DNA of 64,000 nt from Lentinula raphanica (GCA_027919835.1 JANVFP010000018.1:372001-436000), one strand, 5' to 3'; positions 47,805 through 59,709 are shown, counted from the stretch's first letter. Numbers and translations: made by a program. Notes: generated by a model not told the origin, from the sequence alone.

Positions 47805-48472
47805 ATAGGTCGGCGACCTGGAGCTTTTGATTGGCGCGAAGGAAGACGAAGGATTCTTCGCGTGTTCCCACATCCCATACAACCAACCGCCCCCGCGCTT
47901 GTGTGCAGCTAGACTTTGTGCATTGTGGTCCACGGAGGAAAACACCCACATAAAACAACAACAATATAGAAACCCAGACCAGACCCAGACAAAAACCTCT
48001 CCTTCTCTCCCTCTCTTGGAACTCACTCGACCTTCGTGACTCGTCTCCCGATACTGCTTTTGTTTTCCCAGTAACATTATTCCCTTATCGTCTCCATAGC
48101 CAGAGCTTTCGCCCTCAACCCCAAGGTGCCAGAATGATTGTTTTGTTTGTTTGTCTCGTTCGTCTTGTCACCGTTTGTATTGTTTAGATTTTATTCATCC
48201 GGAGACGGAAGTTGGTTTCAGTCTCGACTTGTGTGTAAGAATAGAACAGCACTTTGGATACTTGTGACTCTTGTGTAAAATGATATTATTACCATGCCAT
48301 TGGATGATGCAAAACATCATGTAGTTGTCGAGTCGGCTTCGTTGAGGTGTGGACTCTGTTCGTCATCGTTGTCGTATGTAGTCCCTCGTCCAATGGCACA
48401 GCAACGCGTGGGTTCATGGAAGAACGTTGTTGTGCTGTCTCTCTTTAGGGATGAATACATTCCAAAGAATCT

Positions 48473-48633
48473 GGGGTAAAATAGCTGTGGGGTTGAGTGA
48501 AGGAGCGAGGTGGTGAAAGAGAATCTGCTTCGATTCGCTACATCATTGACTCATCCATTAACTCACTCACGAGACGATAATAGGTATCTCTGTAATCCAG
48601 CACGGGCTTGCCCACACGCGATTGGCTGTCCTG
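48473..48633. repeat. Direct repeat, copy 1
   Basis: Shares with copy 2 the blocks GGGGTAAAATAGCTGT, GTGGGGTTGAGT, AAGGAGCGAGGTG, CTGCTTCGATTCGCTA, ATCTCTGTAATCCAGCACGG and GCGATTGGC, in the same order. Non-coding. Confidence 0.75.
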
Positions 48634-48789
48634 GGTTGAACGCGAGACTACAAAGACCCTAGATTGAACGGTGCAATGACTGTCTTGCAATACTCAAGCT
48701 ACGACTCGTCTGACTTGGGAGACTAGTTTTTGACAGTTGTGTCACGTCTTCCATCTCTTGAGGGATGGATGTATTTAACAAAAGGGCTT

Positions 48790-48976
48790 GGGGTAAAATA
48801 GCTGTAGGCAGGCTGTGGGGTTGAGTTCAGTGGTTGAGTTAAGGAGCGAGGTGAACTTTCTGCTTCGATTCGCTAATAGTAACTGACTCATGCACGACCT
48901 TGCACGACCTCACGAGACAATATTGGGGATCTCTGTAATCCAGCACGGGCTTGCTCACATGCGATTGGCCCTCCTG
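48790..48976. repeat. Direct repeat, copy 2
   Basis: Same block order as copy 1, with small insertions (for example a doubled TGCACGACCT near 48890). Spacing between copies is about 155 bases. Confidence 0.75.
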
Positions 48977-50753
48977 TCCAGTCTTGCGATAATTTCCCGG
49001 GTGATGGGCATTGGGCATTGTGCCCTTGGCGCAGAATGATCGCCTTTCTTCCCATGGGCCAATGTCTACTTATAACTCACAGCAGACTCGGAGCGCCTAA
49101 AGAAGTTGAGCACTATGTTCTTCTCGAGACGGAATGAAAGCTATTCACATACGAAATAGTAATACGAATTATGAACAACGGTCCTATCAGATTTCATTAA
49201 AAAAACAAGGTTTGCTCAAGCATGGCTTCTTTCCAAATGTAGATCGTGGAGGGGGAAGTGAACCATCCAACCCTCTTTACACGCTGATATTTCTGATATT
49301 CCTCGATCATCGTCGCGGACCGCCGAGAGCATGAGAGAGCAATCGAGCGACGAGCACTCGGGTCATCAACTTTTTGGTGGTTTGTGAATTTGAAGCTGCG
49401 AGAGGAAGGTGGAGAACTGGTTCACGAATAATCGGTACTATTTCCACAAAATTAGATCCGCCCACTTCGAACCTCGTGCTCGGAAGAGTGAGAGAAAGAG
49501 AAACGATTGGAAGCAAGGTTCTTTCGGAGAGTCGACAAGGACGGAAAGGGGCAAGGCAGAGCAAGGCGAGGTAGAGTTGAGGAAAAGACTGGGTATATGC
49601 TTGGTCCTGGATGCGTGGAGGAATCGAGGATGGAAAAGGTGATTCAAGTTACAGAGTTACACCCACAGTTTTGTTTTATCAGATAAAACGCCAGCCCCTC
49701 GGATGTTGTAAACGCTTGTAAACGGCAATAGACTATGCGAGAAGATCGAACATTCGTATTCGAAAGAAACCTGTCCTTCTCTGCCCTTCGGGGCCGTGGT
49801 CGGTCGGGGAAACTATCGTTCAGGTCGGTCGGGTCGATGGAATATGGAAATTTGATTGGAGAGATAGAGTTGTCAAACATGCGCAAGTTGAAAGTTCTCC
49901 GAGCTCTTTCGATGGACGAATTCTATGGACATATGGCAGAATGCGTTGGCAGATGAATCTTACTTGCCCGATTCTGGATTTGAGCTCAAAAGGGTATCAT
50001 GTATGAGACAAATGGGGCATATCAGATATCTCTATCGAGCCACATTGGGCTGAGGTGAAAAAGTGGTGAAAAATGGTAGAAAACCTATGCGATGGCAATG
50101 AGTGGCAATGCAGAATAATGTGATCGTTTTTTTTTCTGGAATTGAAAAAGCTCGGAGAGAAATCTGATTCGGAAGTCTGGACACACCGAATTTGGCATTT
50201 GGGCAGTTATGAGGTTCAAAAGTTGGACAGGCACTGCCAAAAGCAAAGGGGGGGAACTTTTTTGAGGGGATAAGTTGGTCAAGTAACCGAGAGTCCGAGA
50301 CGGCGAGACCCAATCAGGGCCACTGCGCCTTGGTGGAAAACCGTTTGGGAAGAGGGAGAGATGAATCACGGACCGGGAAAAGCCGGTTTACATAATCATA
50401 GAGGGGGTGCAATCTAACACTGCTTCAAATTCCAAGCTTGTGTTACTACACTCTGTTAGCCTCGATTTACCCAAAGGCTTTTTTTCTCTGGCGCCTTCGT
50501 TACGACCCATCCACGAACTACGACTTTTGCACGACGATTGTCTGAATATATTTCTTTCTTCTCTCTCTCGTCAAGCCAGAGCTTGTTTTCCATCTCATCC
50601 GCCTTTCTCCCTCGCTCACTTTCCTGCTTATCATCTTCAACTGTATCTCCCTATTCGACACCTTCCTTTACGCTCGCCAAACGTTTTTCAGAGGTGCAAG
50701 CTCTTCTCTTCGACATGTTCTTACACTTTGCTCATCTTGTGACTCGCTCAGAA

Positions 50754-51627
50754 ATGGACAATTGGAGAGTTGCTGTCCTTGGTGATGGTGGTGTGGGCAA
50801 GACAGCGTTGGCTGTCCAGGTGTGTTCTCTGTCCTAGTCCTATACCGCCACAAATTTTGATGATGTTCATATCCCAGTTTACGCTCAATTGCTTTGTTGG
50901 TAAGCGCCTAGCCGCCCGACGCTCCAAGGAATTTTTGTTGACCCACAATTCCCTCCAATTTACGCTCTGTAGAAGTAGGCCGACTAATCTACCTCACCTC
51001 CTGGTCCACGGTTATCTGATACTCTTTTTGTTAGACTTATGATCCGACAATAGAAGATGCATACCGAAAACAGCTGATAGTGGACAATCGAATGTGTTTC
51101 GTTGAGGTCATCGACACTGCTGGACAGGGTGATTAATCTTGTCCGTCAGAACTGAACACTACTAACGTATCTTATTTAGAGGAATACGCCACACTACGGG
51201 ACCAATGGGTTCGGTAATATCACTCTTTCCGTCAGTTATGAACCTTGTCGCTCATTCCAAATCCAGAGAAGGACAAGGGTTCATACTTGTCTACTCAATC
51301 GCGTCCCGGTCAACATTTGACCGCCTTGATATGTTCCGGCAGTCGATGCGACGAGTGAAGAGAGGAGACCCCATTTTCATGTTAGTTGGCAACAAATGCG
51401 ACAAGACACAAGAACGAGAAGTCACGAAAGAGGAAGGCGCGGCACTCGCAAGACAATTCGGCTGTGACTTCATCGAGACATCCGCCAAAACAGCGCAAAA
51501 CGTCGAACGTTTATTCATAGACCTCGTGCGTGCTCTACGCCGGACACGCAATGTAGAAGCAGGTCCATCAGCGGGCGGTCCCGCAAAGCCGCAAAGAGAG
51601 AAGAAAACGAAGTGCATTATCTTGTAG
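50754..51627 (+). CDS. Ras-superfamily small GTPase with CaaX box
   Basis: Molecular switch of the Ras/Rap branch, 192 residues. G1 P-loop [10 protein letters not shown] (residues 9-18), effector region [16 protein letters not shown] (28-43), G3 [17 protein letters not shown] (57-73), G4 NKCD (115-118), G5 ETSAK (143-147). The C-terminus KTKCIIL is a CaaX box; the last Leu favours geranylgeranylation. The P-loop has Asp after the first Gly, where Ras has Ala. The effector region is continuous only if a 2 nt exon (AA, 50973-50974) lies between introns 50900-50972 and 50975-51034, giving the Glu of FVETYD. Skipping it shifts the frame into a stop. Upstream leader is CT-rich. Rsr1/Rap-like is possible; the subclass is not settled. 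Confidence 0.88.
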
Positions 51628-52005
51628 GAGATTTTACCTGGGATTACTGGTTGTTAGATTCCCTTCTTTACCTTCTTTGATGATACCACTATGAGCTTTT
51701 CTTGTCTTTTTCTTTTTCCTGCTCCTCTTATACTTGTTGCATCATTTCTACTTTTTGACTGTGCTCTCTACAGGCCCTCAGGCCTAGTCCAAGGGTTTCC
51801 GCAGTTGTAACACCTGACGGATTTCTCTTTATTGAGCGATCGCGATACATCATTTCTGTAAACCAGCTTACTTATCAACCACGTCTCACTGTCAGTGTCA
51901 CTTGAACACGTATACGGTTTGTACACATCACCATTCATCAGTCCACCAACTTTAGGTCTCAGGGCCGCCCTATAAAGGCGCTTTCGTCTTAATCGTTCAT
52001 CGCAA

Positions 52006-53089
52006 ATGCTTTTCCAGTGCAGCAATCCTGATTTCCATGTTCGTTCTGTACAGGACGACGAGATTTTTGCAGTGCGCCGTCAGGCGTTATCCACCTCCGA
52101 GGTTTTTCGTGAGTCCGATCTGCCTGAATGCTCACTTATGACCAATTGATCCCTCTATCTGATAAATCCAGGTGACATGTTTACATGCTGTGGCGAATCC
52201 GAGCAAACTTTGGACCTGTATGAGAGTGCGGACAACCTGTCAGCCCTCCTGAACCTTCTGCATCGGCCTCCACCACCACCGACGCAAATCAAACGTGATG
52301 AATACCATCTGATACCAAAGGTTTGGAATGATCCAAAGACTGTGATACCTCTGCCATTACTCCCAAGACTATTCGCGCTTGCGGATAAATACGCACTGCC
52401 AGAATCCGTCGTGGGGGTCCTCGGCGAGCATCTTTTAGCTCATGCTCCAGAAGAACCCTTGATGGTGTATATTCTCGCACTTTCTCAAGACCTGCACCAT
52501 GTTGCATATCGAACGACTCAGTACCTCCAGCCAATGGCCAATTACGACTTGGATGAAGTAAAGGCGATACCCGTTGAGGCCTATCATCGTGTGGTCCAAT
52601 TACAGGACACTCGAGTGAAGGCGATGCGTAAATATTTGCTTTCGGAAGATATATTCCCTCACGGTGAGATTTCAGACTACCAGATCTGTTCATTCTGGAA
52701 TTGATGACAATAATTTTAAGGTTATGGATCTTGCGCTACCCATTCACGAGAAACAACGCATCTGTGGAACTCCAAGAGGATGAACCTCGCGGTCAAGGTA
52801 GAAACATGTAGGTCGTGGAGCGACGAATTGAAATTTATCCCTATCGTTCTCATCGCGTTTTTCTAGTAACAGACGTTGCTGGGGAGATGGAAATTGCTGC
52901 ATATCAAGAACCGATACAAAGCTGTGCAGTATGTCGAAAAGCGTGTGTTGCAGCGGTGGAAATGCTAAGGGTGAGTCGCGAAACACGCACGTCGCGCAGC
53001 GACTGGAATCTCACATCTAGGCCCCCACTAAAATTGAACCGGTTTGTAGTACAAGTGCCGCAAGATTCCAAAGACGGTGGATAAATTAA
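52006..53089 (+). CDS. BTB/POZ-domain protein
   Basis: BTB proteins dimerise and often bridge to cullin-3. Start at 52006: MLFQCSNPDFHVRSVQDDEI, FAVRRQALSTSEVF, intron, then RDMFTCCGESEQTLDLYESA and LLNLLHRPPPP, the typical agaricomycete BTB core. A helical part follows (LLPRLFALADKYALPESVVG; LLAHAPEEPLMVYILALSQD). Downstream exons give YGSCATHSRETTHLWNSKR and, after a likely intron, CAVCRKACVAAVEML with a C-x2-C pair common in this family. The end at 53089 depends on splice choices in the last 250 bases and is less certain than the core. This family is strongly expanded in mushrooms; substrate unknown. Confidence 0.8.
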
Positions 53090-53488
53090 ATCTCTGAATT
53101 GCAATGCCTCGTCGGGGTTTTCGCTACCTATCAGAGCTTGATGCATTATGCTAGTATGCTCTATCATGCTTGGTCTATCATTACACAGGAACTTGAAGGA
53201 TCTATCATCTCATCTATCTCCATCATGATTGAATCCATCGTACAGTTCTGATCGTACAATGGCCATAAACATAGACTGTACGACTCGCAAGGAGTTGATG
53301 TTGGTGTTATATGTACCTAATCATCTTTTTGTCATTCGGAATCGCTATAACTCCAATTTGGTATGGTTCTCATTGAAGATGTTTCCATCACGGTCGATTC
53401 CAGGTTCAATGAATGACTTGAGAGAGTGAATTCATTTCGGGCGTCTATTATTTCTCATTCATTCCCTCTCAACTACCAATCAACCACT
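53090..53488. other. Intergenic between BTB and F-box genes
   Basis: About 400 bases with no recognisable gene. The frame of the F-box gene is open upstream to 53426, but homology-like sequence begins at 53489. Confidence 0.4.
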
Positions 53489-55570
53489 ATGGAGAAAGGG
53501 CGTCTCGCCACTCTCGACACGGAAATCCGCGTCCTTGACGCGCAACTCAAAATACTAGGACGACAGGAAGCACATATCCGGCATATGTTGGACGAGATGC
53601 AAATGATGCATCTCAGAGTCGTCGCCGAACGTACAATTCTGGAGGACAAACGAAAGGAAACCCTCGCTCAGAGGGAACCTATCAACTGGCTGCCTGGCGA
53701 GATCCTCATTGAAGTCTTCCTTTTCCTCCGTAGCAGCCCATCCGAGAACAACGCGGCGAGCATCGAGGACTCCCAGAATGATCTGGTCAACATCACGCAT
53801 ACTTGCAGCAAGTGGCGCAGGCTCGCCATTTCCACTTCTCGTCTCTGGACCACCATTCGCATTCCTTGCACAGGCTGGAGCAAGGGCCGCGTGTCAACGT
53901 TCATAGCGCGTTCTTCGGACGCGCCTTTAGACGTGATCTTTGGTGGGTCCAGAGAAAAATGCTCGCCTCTCTCGCGTGATTTGACGAGAGTTCTTGCTTT
54001 GGTTGTGGAAAAATCATATCACTTGCGTCACTTATCCATCGACTGCACTGCTATCGATAGCGCGGTCATGTTTGGACGAACTCTCAATGACAGGCGGAAT
54101 CACTTCCCTATCCTATCTTTCTTGTCGATCGCCATTACGCGGGAAACCCCACATTTCACATCGTCTACCTCGACCGTTAACTCCTTGTCAGAATTCATGA
54201 GCGCGAAGAAACAATCTTTCGTTCCTCTCAAACATCTCCGCATGCAGAGTATACCACATCTTGCCTTGTCTCCACGATTTTATTTTTCGTTGACGACACT
54301 TGACATATCTTTTGTCAAACGTCCAATTGCAGTCAAAGAGATCCTGGTTCTGCTCAAAATCCCTCGTCAACTTTCCCATCTCTCACTTTCTATTCAATCA
54401 TTGATGACACCTCCAAATCCCGCCTCTTCAGATGTTACACTGGTGCCCATCGTGCTGCCGAATTTGAAGCATGTAGAACTCAGCTTTGGTCACCCAGCCG
54501 TTCTCCCTAGATTGTTCTCATATCTCGATACACCCGGGCTGGAGAAGATCGAACTGTGGCTCGATACTAAACATCATTCTCTCAATCTGGATGCAAGGGT
54601 CACTCCGTTCGTTTCAGAAAGCCAATGGTATGCCACTCACCAAGATTTGCGTCTTTCCTCGTTGAAGGACTTGACTCTTCAATTCATCTCGCAAGATCAA
54701 GACTTACTGAGTTCGGTCCTTCGCTGTTTTAATTTCCCTAATCTCCAGAATCTCGAGATCGTGAACACCAGTTCTAATGTTCGACTCCGAGATCCCACTC
54801 AAACGTCTCATTCTTTTCCCCCAATTCCCCGGTTCGAGTACTTCTTTCGTGACCCTCGCTTCCCTTACCTCACCCACCTATCTCTTTCCCATTTTGTGGC
54901 CGAAGATCTGAAAATCGCGATACTATTGGGTTATATCCCAGCTCTTATATCACTCTCTCTGGACACGGTACAGAACTGCGATACACTGTTGCATAGCCTC
55001 GCCTTGAGGGCTACTTTAGTAGCCCCTGGACAATCTCTTGGCTGGATGACTGAGCTATCTGATCCCAATGACGAGAAGGGTCATCAGGCTGAACACAGAA
55101 TGAAATTCTGCCCGAAATTGGAGGCGTTGTCCCTTTGGGGATGTGAGCTGAGCCTCACTTTCCTTCGACTTATGTTAGTGGCTAGAAACGGTGTCAATCA
55201 AGATGTCCAGGACGATTCCAGTCCTTACACCACAATTCAGCAATCCTTGTCTAAACGTCCTGGCGCCATCTTGCCCGCACGTAGGGTGATTAAGCCTCTA
55301 CGCAAGTCGAAAATTGCGCCAGGTACAACTTCTCCCCAAAGGCCACCGAAATTGACGGAGGATGAAGTTTCGTCGTCTGTCTCGAATACCTCGGATACCT
55401 CTGCCGCTGAACCCGTCAATCCTGCCATCTTGCAGGCCATGCAGGCTAGCGCTGCCGAACCCTCTTCCAAAATCACCTATTTGCGACTCACAAATTGTCC
55501 TGGTCTAGATGAAGAGTCGGTTGGCCGCCTGGAGAAGTTAGTGGACGATGTTATATGGACTGATTCTTAG
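53489..55570 (+). CDS. F-box protein with leucine-rich C-terminal region
   Basis: Single-exon gene of about 693 residues, the standard agaricomycete F-box layout. A coiled-coil start (MEKGRLATLDTEIRVLDAQL, then KILGRQEAHIRHMLDEMQMM) precedes the F-box INWLPGEILIEVFLFLRS followed by ITHTCSKWRRLAISTSRLW. The remainder has LRR-like strands (FRDPRFPYLTHLSLSHFVAE; CPKLEALSLWGCELSLTFLR; ITYLRLTNCPGLDEESVGRL). It probably serves as an SCF ubiquitin-ligase adaptor. The Met at 53489 is preferred over 53426 because the coiled coil starts there in relatives. Low-complexity Pro/Ser linkers near 55290-55400 are disordered. These genes are fast-evolving; no substrate can be inferred. Confidence 0.85.
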   Translation: MEKGRLATLDTEIRVLDAQLKILGRQEAHIRHMLDEMQMMHLRVVAERTILEDKRKETLAQREPINWLPGEILIEVFLFLRSSPSENNAASIEDSQNDLVNITHTCSKWRRLAISTSRLWTTIRIPCTGWSKGRVSTFIARSSDAPLDVIFGGSREKCSPLSRDLTRVLALVVEKSYHLRHLSIDCTAIDSAVMFGRTLNDRRNHFPILSFLSIAITRETPHFTSSTSTVNSLSEFMSAKKQSFVPLKHLRMQSIPHLALSPRFYFSLTTLDISFVKRPIAVKEILVLLKIPRQLSHLSLSIQSLMTPPNPASSDVTLVPIVLPNLKHVELSFGHPAVLPRLFSYLDTPGLEKIELWLDTKHHSLNLDARVTPFVSESQWYATHQDLRLSSLKDLTLQFISQDQDLLSSVLRCFNFPNLQNLEIVNTSSNVRLRDPTQTSHSFPPIPRFEYFFRDPRFPYLTHLSLSHFVAEDLKIAILLGYIPALISLSLDTVQNCDTLLHSLALRATLVAPGQSLGWMTELSDPNDEKGHQAEHRMKFCPKLEALSLWGCELSLTFLRLMLVARNGVNQDVQDDSSPYTTIQQSLSKRPGAILPARRVIKPLRKSKIAPGTTSPQRPPKLTEDEVSSSVSNTSDTSAAEPVNPAILQAMQASAAEPSSKITYLRLTNCPGLDEESVGRLEKLVDDVIWTDS

Positions 55571-55735
55571 TTGTATTATCATAGTCGCGAACAACATCTA
55601 TTTCTATATAATATGGTATATTTCCTGTAATATTGGCAAACACACTTTGATTAATAGAGAGCTTCGAAGAACATGATTATGAGTGTCTGGCAATTGTTCT
55701 TTCAGCACATGAGAACTCTATGTTGCAACGATGAG

Positions 55736-56499
55736 TTATGCGTTATGCCATAGCAAAGTCCGAAGGTTTTTCCAGACTTCGGAATCGCGATACAGATATG
55801 TCATCGAGTTGAACATCCCTGGCTGTATCGTTTCGCCCCTTTCCTTGAATAACCACATAACAGCACCCCATGAAACTGCAGCTAGCACGGCAAAATACTG
55901 GGGATTAGGAGGGACAGGCTTCACAGCTGATGTAGCCCGTGGCGATTGCGGTGAAGCTGAGTATGGAGAGCCAGCTCGAGGGATAAAGGAAGCGACTACA
56001 CGGGCTATCACGTAGAGAACAATCTAAAGACCAAGTATACGTTATGAATCACAGGTAGTATCACAAGTATACAGTATACGCACCTGTTCGTTGACTGCTG
56101 TCCGTTCTCCAAACACAAGGAATCCACCAATCAATCCAGCAATAAATGTATCTGCACTTCGTTCTTTACCACCATTCATCCTTTTCTGGAGCAGCAAAAG
56201 AGTTTTGTATAGAGAAACGAATTTGGCAAGATTGAAAGCGTGTTGTTTCGTGGCGCGGTAGATCACCTTCATTCGTGTCTTTACGCTGTCACAGAAAATG
56301 GATTTGAATGTGCGAATAGAGGCGTTGATAGTGGAGGAAAAACTTACTCTCCCCGCCCGAATAATATTGACATGACGAGTGCATGAGGGAACCTAACTTT
56401 CACACCATAGACGAAACCATTGCGAGCACCCTTGAGGATTGCGAGATAGTCATGAAAGGCGGGATTTAAGATGAAGTTTTCGATGCCAGCCAAGTCCAT
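55736..56499 (-). CDS. Peroxisomal membrane protein PXMP4/PMP24 (Tim17 family)
   Basis: Exon 1 starts at 56499: MDLAGIENFILNPAFHDYLA, ILKGARNGFVYGVKVRFPHA, LVMSILFGRGE. Exon 2: TRMKVIYRATKQHAFNLAKF, VSLYKTLLLLQ, then the family core DTFIAGLIGGFLVFGERTAV with NEQ at the end. Exon 3: VIARVVASFIPRAGSPYSAS, a short variable loop, and FAVLAAVSWGAVMWLFKERG, finishing YRDSEVWKNLRTLLWHNA. This is the order and roughly the size (about 200 residues) of PXMP4. It spans the peroxisomal membrane; its transport role is unknown. Confidence 0.88.
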
Positions 56500-56758
56500 G
56501 GCGGTTGAGTAGAGAGCATAAGCAACAACTTTACTGCAACGGGTAAAGGCACTCGGCGTTTTTCACATGCATTATCGACTAAACCGAACATCCGAAATCA
56601 ACACGCGGACAATCTATCTCACTTTCTCTTCCATGGCCACAAACTTAGAAATCAGTTCCTACTACCCTACAAATTTGAATGATTGGAGCGACAAAATTTC
56701 GAGCTATCAAAGAAAACATGAATGAGAATTTGACGGAAACTTGGACAGCAGAATGAAT

Positions 56759-59584
56759 TCAAAATCTCACCCCAGAGTCATCGGGTACATTCTCTTCTTC
56801 ATCAGTGAGTATGATATATCGTCGAAAGTTCTTATAGCACCTTGACTGAGTCTGTAAAATTCGAAGATTATCTGCTACTTCCTCGCTGACTTCAAATAAT
56901 GCAGAACCATGCTCGATTCCTCTTGCAGGAGCAGCATCCACACACATTTTGACCATCTCCTCATGAGTGAGGACGCGAAGGATTTTTTGCTGCAGATCCC
57001 AATGAGGATCTGGGGCTGAGGGATCGCTCATGACGTTCACCGTCTCGTCGTCAATCATTTCCAACAATTCGTCGAACGCAAAGTCAGCATTGAGTCTAAG
57101 AGGGCCTTGTAGTAAGCTCGACTGGGGGTATACAGATCGTGGTCTTCGAACGTACCTTTGCCAAACCTTAATGTCACCATAGTAATTTTTAATCGCAAGT
57201 CCGAGCACAGATGGGACAAGGAACACTTTCCAAAGAGGATGCATTGCAATTTCTCTTATTTTGTGCATCAATAAATCAACGCTATGCGCCAACGCCTGCG
57301 CAGTGAAGGTAACTATGCCTCCTATAGTAGTGCCAGACTATTGAGCCTTATGAAACGACCGCAGAAAAACGAAGAAACTTACCATACGGATATACTTCTT
57401 CAACATTCCAGACCTCGTTCGAGTCTTTGCTATGACCAATGAAGACGGGTTTGAGCTTATTTGTTCGAAGACGACGCGAGCGAAAGGCTAGCTCGGAAAT
57501 ATGGTCATGATGGACAAAGATCACGTCTGCGGCCAGCAAATTGGCTTCAGAATGCATCTCGAGTGAAGTGCGAAGCTCATTGATTTCGATTCGCGCCTTT
57601 CCTTCGGCTTCCAGAGGATTGAAGAAATGAGACGGCTTGTCCGAGTTGGACTTGAGCCAATTGTCAATGTTCTTGTCTAAGTTGAGGGTTCGAGGGGGCG
57701 ATTCGGGCACAGATTCTTGAGTCGGACTCTGTTGAGGGTTCTTTGAATCCGAATCTTGTAAGATATCGTCGATGTAGTTAGCAGAGTCGGCGGTCAAAAT
57801 CATTGAAGAACTATCAATTGTTAGATCAGAGAATGTGGACAGTCCCAGAAGATGGTCTTGGTCCAGTAAGCTTGAAAACTCCTGGGGTATTGACGAACTG
57901 CCGTCATTTAAGCGATCTTGGTCTTGATCCTCATTCGCCGGTGGAATCAACCAGAGACTGAAGAAGACAAAATTCCATGAGGTTGAGCTGTTCTATCATA
58001 AATGAAACTTGGTACGTACAGAGGATTACTGAGAGCGTCATCAGTATGCGAACTTGAAGGTGGTTCATCTTGGAACAGCTGATGGTCTGCAGAATACCTG
58101 TTATAGGGTTCTGCATAGAAGATTTCATCCAGGTCTTCACTAGGTTGACGGTCTGTGATAATCCGTGCATTGACATGCTGGACAGGGGGCTTGAATCCTT
58201 GTCCTAAAGGAAGGCGATTGACGACGTTGTTCATAGTCCGAGATACGTGGCTCCGCGCAGCATAGAAATGGGAAGGTCTTCGAAGAGCTGTTGCCCCCTT
58301 TTGATACTTCCGCTTCGTTGACAGCTCAGAAGGATCACCTGGGTTGATATCTGATGGAATGAAGATGCTACCAGCCACCGTTTGAGCATAATCATCGTCA
58401 AACTCTCCCTCATCAAGCGGCACATCGTGCGACTGTTCACTTTTTGTCAGCGTAGGACATTGAGTTCAACGAGAGAATGCTTGTTACCTTGCCCTTGCCC
58501 TTTCCGTGGCTAGTAAATGCCGAAATGGTCTAAGTGTCGGAAGTAAGAATGGAAACTCATAGCAAGTGAAGAAATACTGTGCACATTGTCTGTATCTATA
58601 GCCATGTCTGGCAGTGCCTGTTCTTCAGATTCAGATTCAGAGTCAATCCTCTTCAGTTTCGTTCTCCTTGACCTATTCTGTGAAGTCATTGAAAGCTGAT
58701 GAGAAGAAATCGATGATTGAAGACTAAGACAATGTCACGGACTCTTTGTATATTCTCGTCGCTGCCGTCAGAACTGCTCGATGCCTCTGATTCTGAGCTC
58801 GAGCTCGGAGTCTCGCTTCGAAACTATAATTGTATGTTAGTGGCCAAAATACAATAAGAAGATTGAAGGCTCAGTATGAAGGCTGACCTTGGCATTTAGG
58901 ACCTCACTTCTCCGACTCGATGTTGGTGGAGGTAACTCAATTACCAGTCGAGGAGGTGTTGTTTTTCTCTGTCATGTTTTCAGCGAGTCAATTATGGTGT
59001 CGTCCGCATTCCGAGCAATCTGTCGAGAAGTTTCATGCGAGCAACTCACTTTGGATGAAGGGCTGTGGTCTGAGGATTTTATCTTGCCCGCGAGCGCATT
59101 GTGCTGCTCACGTTTAAAATACTTTTCTAGTGGTATACTACATCTCTCCAGATATTCGGCCGGTTCCCACCTAAAATATATCAGAATCACTCAGAACCAC
59201 TTTGACAGACCAACCAGAGTCTGAAGCTTACGAATTATATGAAGTTGGCCAGCCTTCCCACTGTATAATGACAGAAAGACAACGCGACGTTAGACGATAC
59301 TAATTCCTACCTCGCCCAGGCTTGACCTTGCACACATATATATTTACCTGAATAAGGTATTCCTACATTTGGGCTCAGTTGAGTGTTATAAGAACATTGA
59401 CGAAATGCATACTACTTTCCCAGAGTCATTGTTGACTCTATCGTCGAGTATTTTGTCTATGAAATGTCATATCATTTGTTTGCTACAGTGAATTTTTAAA
59501 AGAATGGGGGAATAAGTACTCACTAACAAGCCAAAGATTTTCGCCTTTTGAAGTTTTTCCTATAGCTTTTTTATACCGCGGCAT
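56759..59584 (-). CDS. Chromodomain protein with long C-terminal region of unknown fold
   Basis: Starts MPRYKKAIGKTSKGENLWLV at 59584. A chromodomain follows, spread over several tiny exons: KILDDRV, NNDSGK, EYLIQ (a 15 nt exon at 59348-59362), WEGWPTSYNS, WEPAEYLERCSIPLEKY. Aromatic-cage positions W, W and Y/W are present, so methyl-lysine histone binding is expected. A long linker (SETPSSSSESEASSSSDGSD; RRTKLKRIDSESESEEQ) leads to a C-terminal half with DVIFVHHDHISELAFRSRRL, KPVFIGHSKDSNEVWNVEEV and HPLWKVFLVPSVLGLAIKNY that I cannot assign; a shadow-like or protein-interaction fold is possible. Many short introns. Its 5' part is duplicated at 60449-61588. Confidence 0.78.
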
Positions 59585-59709
59585 GGTATTTCTCGTATAG
59601 AGGTTGGATAGTGGAGGTGTGAAAAGAACAGTTCGAATTTGAACTTCAACTCGAAATGTTGCCAAGATCCAAGAGCACGTGTCAATTCATCTGTTTCCTC
59701 TCCACGGCC

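Larger units (their letters stand above)
47805..50753. other. Largely non-coding region upstream of the Ras gene
   Basis: Almost 3 kb without a supported gene. It contains the diverged direct repeat at 48473-48976 and, from 49300 to 50370, several overlapping open frames on both strands with low-complexity content. From about 50420 on the sequence is strongly CT-rich, fitting a long 5' leader for the Ras-type gene. Confidence 0.4.

Noticed and set aside
49307..50370. Cluster of overlapping open frames on both strands
   Set aside because: Low complexity, no family resemblance and no consistent splice structure. More likely upstream non-coding sequence of the Ras gene.
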